From positions 1 through 64,000 of the forward strand of contig JBAIAA010000672.1 of the NCBI GenBank assembly GCA_037893245.1: DNA of 64,000 nt, in the 5' to 3' direction. The position numbers and the translations under genes are program-made. Below are positions 48,244 through 59,660 of the stretch, one piece after another. The notes under the pieces are model-generated. The model was given only the letters and a program-made list of their open reading frames with translations. It did not search any database and had not been told where the DNA came from. Numbering within the stretch: the stretch's first letter is position 1; the number at the start of each line of letters is the position of its first letter. Source of the stretch: Crossaster papposus (Eukaryota; Echinodermata; Asteroidea; Velatida; Solasteridae).

Positions 48244-48391
48244 CCACTAGTGCACGACGTCTATGCGCCCCTCGGGCCTGTGAGTAACTAGAAGAGGGCC
48301 TATTAAGTTCCCTCGGTCATCGGCCGAGGGAAATAGAACCCTCTTCTAATCACTCACAGTCCCTCGGGGCACATAGGCTTGCACTAGTGAC
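48244..48391. mobile_element. Foldback element with ~70-bp arms
   Basis: Inverted arms carry cactagtgca, ctcgggcctgtgagt, ctagaagagggc and ttccctcgg, meeting at a loop around 48317-48322. No coding frame. Confidence 0.88.
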
Positions 48392-48773
48392 CTCACTTCT
48401 AGTGTATAATATGCACATATAGGTGACAGGCCAGGTAAGACACTCTCAACAAATGTGGTCCGTGTTCAATTGTAGTCGGGATCACTCTCAATGCTGCAAA
48501 CTTAGGAAAGTGGCAAACGGGGACCACACTAAAAGGACGCTGTCTCTTATTACTAATGTACTGGAACATCAATATGGAGGTCGCGAGTTTAGACTCCAGC
48601 CGATGTCAATAGGTCATCAGCCTCGGCCTAGCAATTGGGCCACTGGTATCAAATGATCGGCGAGGGCAGTAATGCTCATAGCGATAGTTAACAAGGTATG
48701 CACACCTATAGCTGGACAATGTGTTAACATGCAGCGTGTGCGGTGGCAGCTTTTTGGGTGTTATCTTGTTTTT

Positions 48774-48837
48774 AAATGACCGCCAAAATGCTAGTTACCG
48801 CATATTAATCCGGTAACGAGCATATTGACGGCCATTT
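48774..48837. mobile_element. Foldback element with 27-bp arms
   Basis: Arms 48774-48800 and 48811-48837 share aaatgRccgYcaaWatgct in inverted orientation. Confidence 0.75.
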
Positions 48838-49572
48838 TGAAGAATTTGTTTTTGTTAAAGTGATAACGCTGAACAAGCTGGTACGAATACGCTGCAGTGC
48901 TATCACATTATTTCCACTCTATATGTAAATACTACCTCGCTAAAACCCTCTACGAGCATTTACTGCTCTCGATCATTTTGATAACGGTGGCCCAGTTTTA
49001 GGATCGAGGCTAATGAACTATCTTTGTATAATGGGTCATGTCATGAATTGGGGCCATCTTATCAGTTTCTTGCGAGATCTAGAGGATAATATCTCGGGGG
49101 GGGGGGGGGGGGGACCAGAAATATATTCCCGCATAACCCTAAGCCTATTCCGCGATTAATTCGACATCTTAATACCCCCTCATCGAGCCGCGTGGATTAA
49201 ATGTGGCGAGGGATCGATGGCTGAACGAAAAACGATACGGCCATGTATGTCATCGCCTGGATATTGACCTTTCGCTAATATATTTGTGTCTATTTAAAAT
49301 GTATTTATGTACATATCTTTAACGTCATTTTATGACATGTTGAAAACAATAGCGTCTATATGATAGCTTTACGTTAAAAACAAAGGTAAAAACTTTGCCA
49401 ACAAGATAAACAATGCATCGTATTGTAGAAATGCCACGTTTGAGAAATTTGGTTAAAAGAAAGATCAATAAGATAAATTAACATAAATATTTTATCAATG
49501 CAGCTTATTCCAAGACTACCGATTCTGAGTGTGGTTTACTTGGTATACGATCAGGTATCGTGTGCATGTTTT
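48838..49572. other. Intergenic, no gene seen
   Basis: Contains a poly-G tract at 49096-49113; otherwise AT-rich. Confidence 0.4.
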
Positions 49573-49812
49573 AACCAGTTCGCGCCGGAGGACGTATATA
49601 CACGCAAAGTTTGTTCCCAGATTCAAACCGATGACGCATAGACACGTCACGAGCAAGGCCGAAAATGTATGTCAGCAGCGAGCAAGGCTGGACATGCGTG
49701 GGTGTGCTTTACGGTACCAACGGCCTGAACCCGCCTCGAATCGAGTTTCGATAAAATAATAATCCCGCAACTCGGCTCGGTGATGTTAAAATAATCCCGG
49801 CGCGAACTGGTT
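49573..49812. mobile_element. MITE-like element with 16-bp inverted ends
   Basis: AACCAGTTCGCGCCGG (49573-49588) is repeated inverted at 49797-49812, bounding 240 bp without a supported gene. Confidence 0.7.
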
Positions 49813-50129
49813 TTGAGTTTACAATATTTCGACATTGTAGTATAAAACTGATTGGTTAGAATCCATCCATCAACTACACATCGCCGTACCCGCTAACTTA
49901 ACAAAGATAACATACCACCCCGATTGAAGAGGCTCGTGGATATTATTAAAATTGTTAGACCGTATTAGAATAAGATTAGTGTAAATGAAGTCTATGTCGC
50001 GCGCGCGGGGCGTGTTCAAAACTCATGTTGTCATGTTAATCAAGTCGGATGGATTGGTCAAAATTACGTCATGGGTATTCTATACTGCTTATACGGGAGA
50101 CGCAAACACTTACATGTGATGTTACAGCT

Positions 50130-50368
50130 ATAGACGATGTGCCCTCTGACGTCACGTGTTTACATCTGTATTCAAATGTGCCCGGCAGCGATGCGCACCC
50201 ATCGTGTTTTACATAAAATTTGTTTAAAGAGTGACGTCGCAGGTCAGATCGCCTTTGAATTATGTGACCTCTGATGTCATCTCTTAACCAAATTTATGTA
50301 AAACATGATGCGTGCGCATATTGACGGGCACATTTGAATACAGATGTAAACAGAGGCACATCGTCTAT
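50130..50368. mobile_element. Foldback element with ~105-bp arms
   Basis: Ends atagacgatgtgcc and its inverse. Arms share gtttacatctgtattcaaat, gcgcac, gttttacataaa and agtgacgtc/gatgacatc. A half-copy is at 23839-23919. Arms differ by small indels, including an extra cgtcacgt on the left. Confidence 0.88.
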
Positions 50369-51117
50369 AACGAACCCTATGTCAGATCACCCGGTCATAA
50401 CGATGAGATGGGATGCCGATTTGCGCACTGCCTTTAACTACACCGGTACCCACACACAATTCCCCTGGCAACACCCCCAAACAGACACAGACCGAAACGG
50501 AACAGTGAGGGAAAAGTGATTTAGAGAAATTGCCAACCAGATCTCGCTGCGTGGACGCAACACAATAACATTATATGGAATGGCCCGAAGCCTTTCCATC
50601 ACACACACAGGAAATTATTAACAGTTCGAAGACTGTCAATCTATTAGTTGTTATTATTTCAACCCGGATTGTTCTCTTTTTGTGTTCGATGAGGTTTTAT
50701 CTTACTGGATCCTCCGGCGTTTTTCTTCTTTCGAATAAAGATGCAGAGGAAGAAACTAAGATATTCTGGGTGTCTTAGGAAACACAAGGCGCAAGTTGAG
50801 CGTTAGGAATAACAATCTGGCATTTCATTTAAAGGACTGAGTGTAGTTTCAAAGGGAACATTGCATAGTTCAGTTTGAAATGTTATCGGCAGAAAAATTG
50901 CAACTTATCTTATAGCGAGTCTGAATCCTTGTTTGTCCTCCTAGGAGTTGAAAACCAACGCACACAAAAGGTTACACTGTAAAACTGTACTGTGAAATGT
51001 AATAGCCACAATAGTAAACTATAACAATAATATACAATTTCGAGTTATTTTTAACAGTAGTCCTGCTGTTATTCTACACGAATCTCATTACGCAGCAGCT
51101 AACAATCAGAAATGAGG
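50369..51117. other. Intergenic, no gene seen
   Basis: Only short unrecognised open frames (50334-50519, 50575-50778). Confidence 0.4.
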
Positions 51118-51281
51118 AAATTTGTGACCCAGCACGAGTAATTGAGACACTTTGAGGCAAAAATTTAATTTAAGATTTTGATTTTATCATTTAAAGCTAA
51201 ACAAGCTTCAAATGATGAAATCAAAATCTCAATTTTCATTTTTGCCTCAAAGTGTCTCATTTACTCATGCTGTGTCACATT
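51118..51281. mobile_element. Foldback element with ~80-bp arms
   Basis: Inverted arms share gagacactttgaggcaaaaa, gattttgattt and atcattt-aagct, meeting near 51198-51206. Almost no loop. Confidence 0.88.
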
Positions 51282-51679
51282 TGTATTCATGTTGAATGGT
51301 GGTTTTTAGTTCAAAAACACACTTTCTTGACCGTAATGAGTAATTATTCAAACAATTCTCCAACATTTATTTTTGCAAACATTGGCGAAGAATTGCATTA
51401 CATCCCTTTTCGTATTTGAATATTGAAATTAGGCCTATTCATGGGAAACAGTGACTTCACCATAGCCGGAAACGCTGAATATTATAGCTAAATCACGCCA
51501 GCATATTATCGTAGCATTTGTACAGTAATTTGTATTAAGTTATCTTTACTTTATTTATTTCTCTAAATTACAGTAACCTACTCCGAGTTCAGACTTAAAC
51601 AAACCTTATTGTTAGTTCACAAAATGAAATTTGTGCAATTAAGTACTTTTTTGTTTACACTTATTGACTGTACAGCATA

Positions 51680-51748
51680 GCATGGGCGCAATAATGTATC
51701 ATGTATTCATTACAATACGTTTAACAGTACATTACTTGCGCCCATGCT
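51680..51748. mobile_element. Short inverted repeat
   Basis: gcatgggcgca-ataatgta (51680-51698) and its inverse (51728-51748) with ~30 bp between. Confidence 0.7.
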
Positions 51749-54640
51749 GCCAATAAATTACTGTGATATTTGTCAGGAAAACAAAGTTTGAAACCTCATT
51801 TGAAAAGAAATTAATAGTCTTGCTATTATTATGTAATACAAGAGCGGTTTTATTAAGGTTTTATTAAGGATGCCGCTATAGCCAAAAGCCACTACCCTCC
51901 TAAATCTTCCTTAGAGAGTTGGGCAGATGTTTCTTGTCAATTATGGCTTTATGTTTTGTTTAGCGATATCAACTAGCTTGATTGTTAACTTGAAATTTGC
52001 AGCACATTCGTTTGGATGCAGTGCCATTCACAATGTATAACCCTTCGCGTTTGTCTTGTTTGAATAAACTGCGATACGAACAAGGTGTTAAAAACACCGC
52101 CTGGTGTTTTATATTAATGCGATATCCATTGATGGTATACTCAAAGTGTTCATTGTACGCGACAGCCTAATTTTAAAGCGATGGCGGCATCGTGAGAGGC
52201 AATGTTATGATTGGATTTTCAACTTTGTGCGGTCGTCGCAAAGAATTGTTTTGCTCTCGGCTTCCCTTTTACATTCAAAAGAACGTGTTTTTTGTGTGTC
52301 AAGTTTGTAAATTATAATGGGGACGAGTATACAGTAAAAAAACACTTATGATTCAAAAGAGCCGACGGGGTAAAGTCCCGGCCGGCGAAAGTGATAAATG
52401 ACGGTTGAGCCTTCTAGCGGATGTCTGGAACACTTCACTTGTGAATCAAAAGCACCAAAAAATATTAAGGAAAATGGGTCAACCTGAAATGCACTGAATA
52501 AATATGACAAAACGTCGGGTTCCTTACCTGAAAATAAATCTAAGTCCCAAGTGAAGATATCTTGAGAGACAACTGCATCTTACACCCATAGTCTTTGAGT
52601 TGTCGCCGCTGGGTAGTAGATAATAGAGTTATGTCGACGGAGGATGGCGGTAAAAGGCTGGTTTACCAATCGGCGGAGGCCTCCGCTGTAAAAAAAACCC
52701 AAATAACCCAAACATTTAATTAAGTGAATAACATCCAGTTGATCCAAGGTTTACGAAGTTCAACTTTATGTCTAGGAGAACTCGTATTAATTCACTAGAC
52801 GAAGTAATCTAGTTATTAAACAAAAATGTTGTTTTTGCTTGTACCAAGGGACTTTTACAAATATTGTATGACAGGGTGGATTTTATGGCCACGGGCCTAG
52901 CCTATCGTACGTTTTAATATACACCTGTCCCGATATTGTTTTCTTGTTAAAGCTAACGTGTATCTTTTAATCTATCTAAAAAGTAACCAAGCCAATTATT
53001 ATTATTGAAACTCATACTTGCTTTAAGGATATGAATGACACTATAATTCCCTGTGGGTTTATTTCGTATGACACGCTGTCGTTCAGTAGAAACAATGAAA
53101 ACAGTCGTTTCCAAAGATGCGTGTTTAGTTTGTTTAAATCCGTCTGCTTGACTTGTAAAGTCCGTTTTGTCACCGTCGGTAATTGCTAAAATTCAGAGGA
53201 TACTATAGTTCTGAAATATCTGAAATATTGGCCATCAAATTGAACATCGTTAATAAGTTGTGCCGTAAACCTGTCCATTATGTGCGCTTTGTATCCAATT
53301 TCTCGCAATTTTAAATCTTTCCGTCAACGAGGTCTAGTTGACGTCATTACATCCGGGCATGGTGGCAGACACGAGGATCACGTGATAGTTAATCGAACAG
53401 TCTTTTTTTTAAACATTTGCATACACGTGTGTAAAGCTAACGAACGCACCCTATGACAAATTCGTTTTCTGCCAACCCAGGCAGGGCCTGCTTTGCTTAA
53501 GTAAAACGATCGATATCTTTCCAGAATTTCCAGGCTAATAATCGATACTTATTTCGAAATAAACTTTTCGGGGGAAATCTCTAAAAGTGTTGATTTTGGA
53601 TCGTTAAACTGGATCTACAACGCACTGTGTGTAACGGCGTTGCCGTTCGTCGCGTCACGTCACGTTTCCTCCAACACGTGACTCCCAGGGAAGACCAACG
53701 CGTACGCACGTATCGCATCTTAGACTTGTTTTTCCATGTCGTGGTTTAGTACATGACACGCGCGTCCCTGAATTCAGCCAAATGAGAACGTGTCCCGAAT
53801 GATGATTGTGGCCGTAATTCAAATTATGAACTCGGCGAGCAAGTTGGGAATTTAAATCGAATTTTTAGAATGTTTTCCCCGGCCCGGAATATACAGCATT
53901 TACAGAGATGGAATTTCATCAGGCTAGTAGCCTAGCAGCAAAATGCCATTTATATTGGTAACATTTAGATTTGCTGCATCAAACCATGGGGGAATGAAAA
54001 TACTAAATTCACACAGTCGACTGTTCCTTTATACCTCAATCTGAAACGTTATCTATAATAAAATACAATCCCTTGATCCAGGATTATTTGTCGCGCTCGA
54101 GCCAAACAACCTCCGGCATGTATGTATTCGATCGTGGACGAGGCTGAGGGTCAGCGGAGGTCATTAACTCCTCGTCTGAAAATAATGAAGGTGTTTAAAC
54201 ACAAATGGATCCGTGTTTGAACGTTGCTTGATAAACGGAGGGGTCTGTGACCGTGAATATATTAACTGCTGTTTTATTTCTCCACAGGCTGAAGAAAAAT
54301 GGTCTGTTTTATTTGGAGCTAGTGGTTTACTGAAAGCGGGGTAGGGGGGTAGGGGGGGGGGGGGGGGGGGGGAGTGGGCCAATAACTGGAAGCTATAATC
54401 TGCTGAGCCGTGACGGCTCCATCTAGCCTTGCGGTCGAGTCTGTTGGATTTTGGCGGCGTCTGTCTGCACCAGCATTAACCACAAATTGTTTAGTTGGGA
54501 AATTCCCCAACCTCTCCCTCTCAAGAAAAATTAAAGACCTGCCTACTGTTTGAAATCAATATCCGAATTTCGAAATGCATGCTAAACTTGTTCATACCGC
54601 TTATAATTGTTACTGCAATGTCTATTAACAAAATGGGTTG
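51749..54640. other. Intergenic, no gene seen
   Basis: Contains a poly-G tract at 54338-54373. Short open frames only. Confidence 0.4.
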
Positions 54641-54659
54641 TAAACAATGTGTCTTAGTC

Positions 54660-54865
54660 TGTTTTACAATTGATAATGTAGTATGTTTAACGATTTACGA
54701 TACCGATAATGTTACACAAAGTTACCGATATTGTATTACTAAACGGATAATGTTACATACATTAACCGATAGTGTAGTAAAAGTTACTCTATCGTTTATT
54801 TTCTGTTACATTATCGGTTAGTGATACAGTATCGGTCAATTTGTGTGATATTATCGGTTGGCGTT
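54660..54865. repeat. Degenerate inverted/direct repeat of taccgataatgtta
   Basis: Six to eight variants of accgata-atgtt and their inverses (acattatcggtta) alternate, so the block can fold on itself. Probably a decayed foldback element. Confidence 0.65.
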
Positions 54866-55861
54866 ATACGTCATTCATTGGTTACTACATAGTTACGGTA
54901 AAATGCCACTTGCAGTGTTTTATGCAGCGAGTTCTGCGTTCCAGGGGAGCGGCCAGGAACACCGGCAAAAATACACTAATTCGTTTGGGCAATGAGGTCA
55001 TACGCACTGAATTATATCAATTAATCTGCATTTGTTTTCCCTGGAGGTAAACATCCACTGTTGTCGTAAGGTACTTTTTGGAAAACTGCAGACGGATTAA
55101 AAAACAAAAAAGCTGAAACAAAATGAAACAAGAACAAACGATTAAGGCGTTAATAGGTTAATGCGATTCTCACAACACACTTTTCCGGTAAACGGTATTA
55201 ACAAAAGTGCAGTAGCATCGTGTTGACGTGAGGATCTGTTTTATTAGGAAATTGCTCAGCACCGTTTTGGGCGAAGCGCAGCTCCGACCGGCCGCAGGGA
55301 AGGGACCCACCAGGCTGTACGTGACATGGCTGGGCGGGAGAAACACGCCCATCTCCCCTCGGAATTTGCAAAGGAAAACCTGCAAACGAGCGAAGCCGGA
55401 CACTTATGCATGACATACTTGTCGAGACCAAACAAAAAGAGTACTGTTTCTGAAGTGGTTATCTTTCCTCGCGTTGCGCGCACATTCGTGTCTGCCCGAG
55501 GGTTTAGCCGGATCGGGTCGTATCGGGGTATTTTTTCCCATGACACAACTTATAACCACACGTGCTAGAATTAGAATGACAAACATGGGTTTCTCGGAAT
55601 ACCGGCCGCTAGAGGTTTGACGGATCAATATTGAGGAACACAAACGAGGAACGGAAGTGATACAAATAACTTATCTATTTTGTGTTCCTGCTTGAAGAAT
55701 AGCATATAAATAATGAATGATTGTGCAATGCAAATATGCAATGGTAAGAAACCTTCACGAGATGATGGACGAATGTTCTTTCGCCTTGAGGAATGGATCA
55801 TTTTCATCCGTCACCGAATGAAATTATTTCCATCGGACGAACGTGAAACATTTATTATTTG
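54866..55861. other. Intergenic, CpG-rich patch, no gene seen
   Basis: 55228-55640 is GC- and CpG-richer than its surroundings and open in several frames on both strands, with no recognisable product. Confidence 0.35.
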
Positions 55862-56045
55862 TTTTGTACAACACCTTAATAAATAATCGTCATCTGACTG
55901 GTCAGAGCGAGCAATGCAACGATTTGACCGTGGAATAGAAGTCCTATTCACCGGTGAATAGAACTGTTATTGTTTTTGCGGTGCGGCTGTGCCGTGCATT
56001 TGGACGAATAGTTCTATGCTCGTGAGCAACGATCCACTATATAGT
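55862..56045 (+). repeat. Family F4, copy 2
   Basis: gttttgtacaacacc, catctgactggtcagagcga, then gtgccgtgcatt and gagcaacgatcca match 18165-18442 in part inverted order. Confidence 0.65.
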
Positions 56046-56309
56046 CGTACACATTGTTTAAACAAAACGGAATTGATGTTATAGAACAGCCTAAAGAAGA
56101 AACATTGCTCATTTTTTAATACACGGTAAAGTTGTTTTATGAGCTCATGTAGTATTCTGGTAAGATAATGTTCGTTTCCTTTTGATAATTGTTTTGATTC
56201 AGAGGAATTGATGTTTCTGACATCACACATTTTTAGTAAATGGGGAAAAACACCAAGAACATGTACTGTGCAATCAGAACTTTGTAGTCTTCTGTCATGG
56301 GCGGAAACG

Positions 56310-56412
56310 ACAATGTTTACTAAGAAACCCTTCGATGTCTCGGTGTAAGCAAATACGCTGCCGGGAATCGAACCAGGGGTCATGTGAGTTTATACTCTAG
56401 CGGTGACTGTTA
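56310..56412 (-). mobile_element. tRNA-derived SINE relic
   Basis: The minus strand has B-box GGTTCGATTCCCGG (56361-56374) with a plausible tRNA-like region at 56390-56410. The body continues to ~56310. Confidence 0.5.
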
Positions 56413-56833
56413 AAAAAGAACCACGTCACCATCTTGGCTGGAAGTCTATCCGGCAATTTCGAGAAGATTAACGGTCCCATATCTTATTCCACGACCGAGT
56501 AGATCCCCAATCACTGTTTCCTATAAATTCGTTCTGATTTGGTCATAATCGTGAACGGTTTTTTTCTCTAAACGCATGTAAGCAATACTAAATTGATTTG
56601 TTTAAAGGTATAATTATTAAATGATTTGTTATTGAGAATATATTGTGTGCAAGGGTATATAGAGAGATTTTCTTTATCAGGGACATTATTTTGTGCAACG
56701 TTCTATCCTCAGTATAAACAAAAACCAGGTGCCACCCCCCCCCCCCCCCCAGTTGGCACGAAATGTGGGAATTTGTTTAACCAAAACGTCCATGTTTGTA
56801 TATATGGAAGAAAAAAAATCATTCCTAAAATAA

Positions 56834-56886
56834 AATAAAAAGATCTTGTTCAGATCGAGATATTAGACCCTCTTAATTTATTTGTT
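56834..56886 (-). repeat. Dispersed repeat, inverted copy of 240-300
   Basis: The minus strand reads ttaagagggtctaatat, then tcgatctgaacaagatcttt, like 251-291. The pattern resembles ends of some retroelements, but I cannot place it. Confidence 0.55.
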
Positions 56887-57424
56887 GTGTAAAACAATCT
56901 TTTCATTGGCCATTTAAAGGCCTATCTGACTTGTTTAAACAACTGTAGAATGAGAAAAAAATGTCTCATAGTTATAACCAAATGCTATTAAATGTTAGCC
57001 ACTTAAAAAAAAAATGGCATTTGGGGCAGAGCCAACTCAATTTGGCGGCATTTTGAACTTTGCCGCGCGGCCTTTTAAAAGCAACTCATATATTACGCCA
57101 AGTGGGGCGTTATTAACCGAGCATTTTCGGGGTGAAAATGCCGTTTTGTGATTGGCGAAGTAAAAAAAAGCCGCGAAGAGCCAGACATCAAAGCTGTGAT
57201 TTTATTGCGCCGCGTTTATTACTATTTTGTTGGTGCTTATAAACGGCATTCTGACAAACGCGTGGTAAGGATTGCGGCGTGTATTAAGTATACCGTAATG
57301 AATTTATGGTAAATCGTTAGGGTTTTTTTTTTTTTTTTTTATAATTCAGGGGACATTGCATGTTGGCGGGAAATTGATCATCCACGATACTTTACGCGTC
57401 TGCTGCAAAGAGCATTACGTCACG

Positions 57425-57590
57425 GAAGCGCCTAATTGGGCTACAAAACGCGTTTTAAAAACGAAATGATGTTAATCAGAAAGAACATTTCAAAGTAGGC
57501 TATAAACATCCATACAACGGAACCATCCCTTCAAAAACTGGGCGTTTTGTGTTATTTGAATTTCGGGGTCCACTTTAAATTTGCCGCCAT
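57425..57590 (-). repeat. Dispersed family F3, copy 3
   Basis: The minus strand gives aaagtggaccc, cacaaaacgccc, ggatggtt, gtttatagcctact, aaacgcgttttgtagccca in the same order as the copy at 17976-18126. Confidence 0.75.
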
Positions 57591-59532
57591 TCATCACCCG
57601 TTGTGCATTGTAACTGTGTAACATTATTTATTGGGATGTATGGAAGAATCTTTAAAAAATAAGATTATTCAATCTTTGTTAATTTTTCTTATTCTTGCGT
57701 TGGTCATATTTTACACCCCATATTATGAATTGATTGATGCTTCTCCCCCTTCTCCAATTGGATCGATGTTACAGTTGCATAATAGCACCTGCACTCCAAC
57801 ACAGACACTAGACTGAAAAACAAGATCATGCTATCTTCTTAAGTGTTCTACGTGCCACAACTTGCAATACGCTACTGCTGACGCAAGCATTTTTCACCCT
57901 GTGTTTTTTTCTCTCACAATATTCACCCCAGACTGTGAATAACAGGGGGAAATACACAATCGCGCTTCTTTCTTTTTTGTTGCTTTAAAATCTTGTTAAA
58001 AAAACAACGTGTGCCCGAAGAGGGGCCACTATTCCGAGAGAAACTAGAGTTATTGATATGCGGATGCGACTATAGCTTGATGCGAGAGGCGGGTTTTAAG
58101 GCTCCGACGTTTTGTAGCAATGTCGCAAAGAGCCCACGCAGTGATTAGAGAAATCTCTAAATGAATTAGAAATTATTTATAGAACTTTCTATATATTGAG
58201 AGATATATCTATAATTCATTTCGATTTATATCTAATTCATTTAGATATATTGTTAAATAACTTTACGATATCGTCGCTGACGTCATTCCCAAGTATCGAT
58301 GCATTACTAGTCTGGTTGCAACAGCAATTGAACGAGTGGGTGGGCGAACCACTTTACCACTTTATGCACTTCTATGCAGTCAGTTTTGTCCTCAAAATGT
58401 TGTGATAAAAACAGGTTCTTTAAATTTTTTTGCTATAATTTCAGAATTTGGATGAATTTAGGGGTTACTATGTCTGTGGACAGTGCCCTCCCAGCATTGC
58501 GCGTTGGGGCGCCCCAAGTGTTTAAGGGCCATGGTAGATCTTCGCTCGGCAGTGCCGAAGGTAGATTTCACTACAAAACGAGCCTTTGGAATTGGAAATG
58601 TCTACACATGGGACCATGAAACTTTAACTCTTGTTTATTGATGTGAATGTGTAAAATGACCAGAATCTAAAAGCACTTCTTAGAGCACCTTTTAGAGACA
58701 TGATGACGAGGAAACGTATTTTGTCTGAAACGTGAATTCTCGGATGGTATCCTGAGAAGTTGCAGCTGGTTTGTAAGTGTTTCGTATAGATAACGCCTTG
58801 AGCAACGTCTAGTTAAACTGTCGATACAAGCACCATTCGCCTAAAGCTATTGTTTTACACATGTTATCTGTTAAACAAAATGAAATAAGGACCTTCGACC
58901 GAACTCTCGTTCATTCCAAGGTTACCTTATTTGCAATTCCGAGTGTCGGTCTGTCGTGTGGTTCAAGTGGGGTTTCCATACTCCGAGGAACTACTTGCGA
59001 TGGAGCAGGGCACCGCGGTCGTGACACCGGGGCTCCCGCGGCCATATCTCGGCAGATTGAAGTATCCCTGGTGTATCGGTGCCCTGGCGCGGCGCGCGCT
59101 CATGCAAATGTTAGACTGATCCTCTTACTGTTGATAACAATCCAGGTGCAGTGCCCGAGAACATTAATTCATTCGCCTTATTTGACGGATTTCTACTATT
59201 CTTTGTCTTGTCGCTGTCACATCAAGACCCTCCAATTAGATCAACAAAACAAACTGTCCTTTATATAACATCTACACTCGGCTACCATCTACCAAAAACC
59301 TCTGATTGAAAGATCACACTTTACACATTTTCGGATGTAACTTTTCCAGGGACCAGTGAGAACTGGTATTCGTACCTTGTTTTATCGCCGTTTACTCTTC
59401 CAGTTTTGCTTACTGAAACGGCAGTAAACCTTCATAACAATCTCCAATAACAATAAATTACCAGCAGGCTTGTAACGTGGCATTATGATGTAAAGGCCTC
59501 GCTTATTTACGACGATGGGTAGTCGGATCAGC
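57591..59532. other. Intergenic, with one weak coding-like patch
   Basis: 58931-59119 is CpG-rich and reads VGFPYSEELLAMEQGTAVV and PYLGRLKYPWCIGALA before a TGA. I do not recognise it and see no clear acceptor. The rest holds nothing supportable. Confidence 0.3.
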
Positions 59533-59660
59533 TCTTAGGCCGCGTCCGAATCTCTTGTCTATGGCTATTGTCTAGGTGTTCGCTCATTACAAATACACGT
59601 AAGTAGGCTGACAATAGCCGTAGCTGTAGCTCTAGACACCCGTTTCGGACACGGCCTAAG
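59533..59660. mobile_element. MITE-like element with inverted ends
   Basis: CTTAGGCCGCGTCCGAA (59533-59549) and its inverse (59644-59660, one mismatch). Weaker inverted similarity inside (ctattgtct / gacaatag). Confidence 0.8.
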
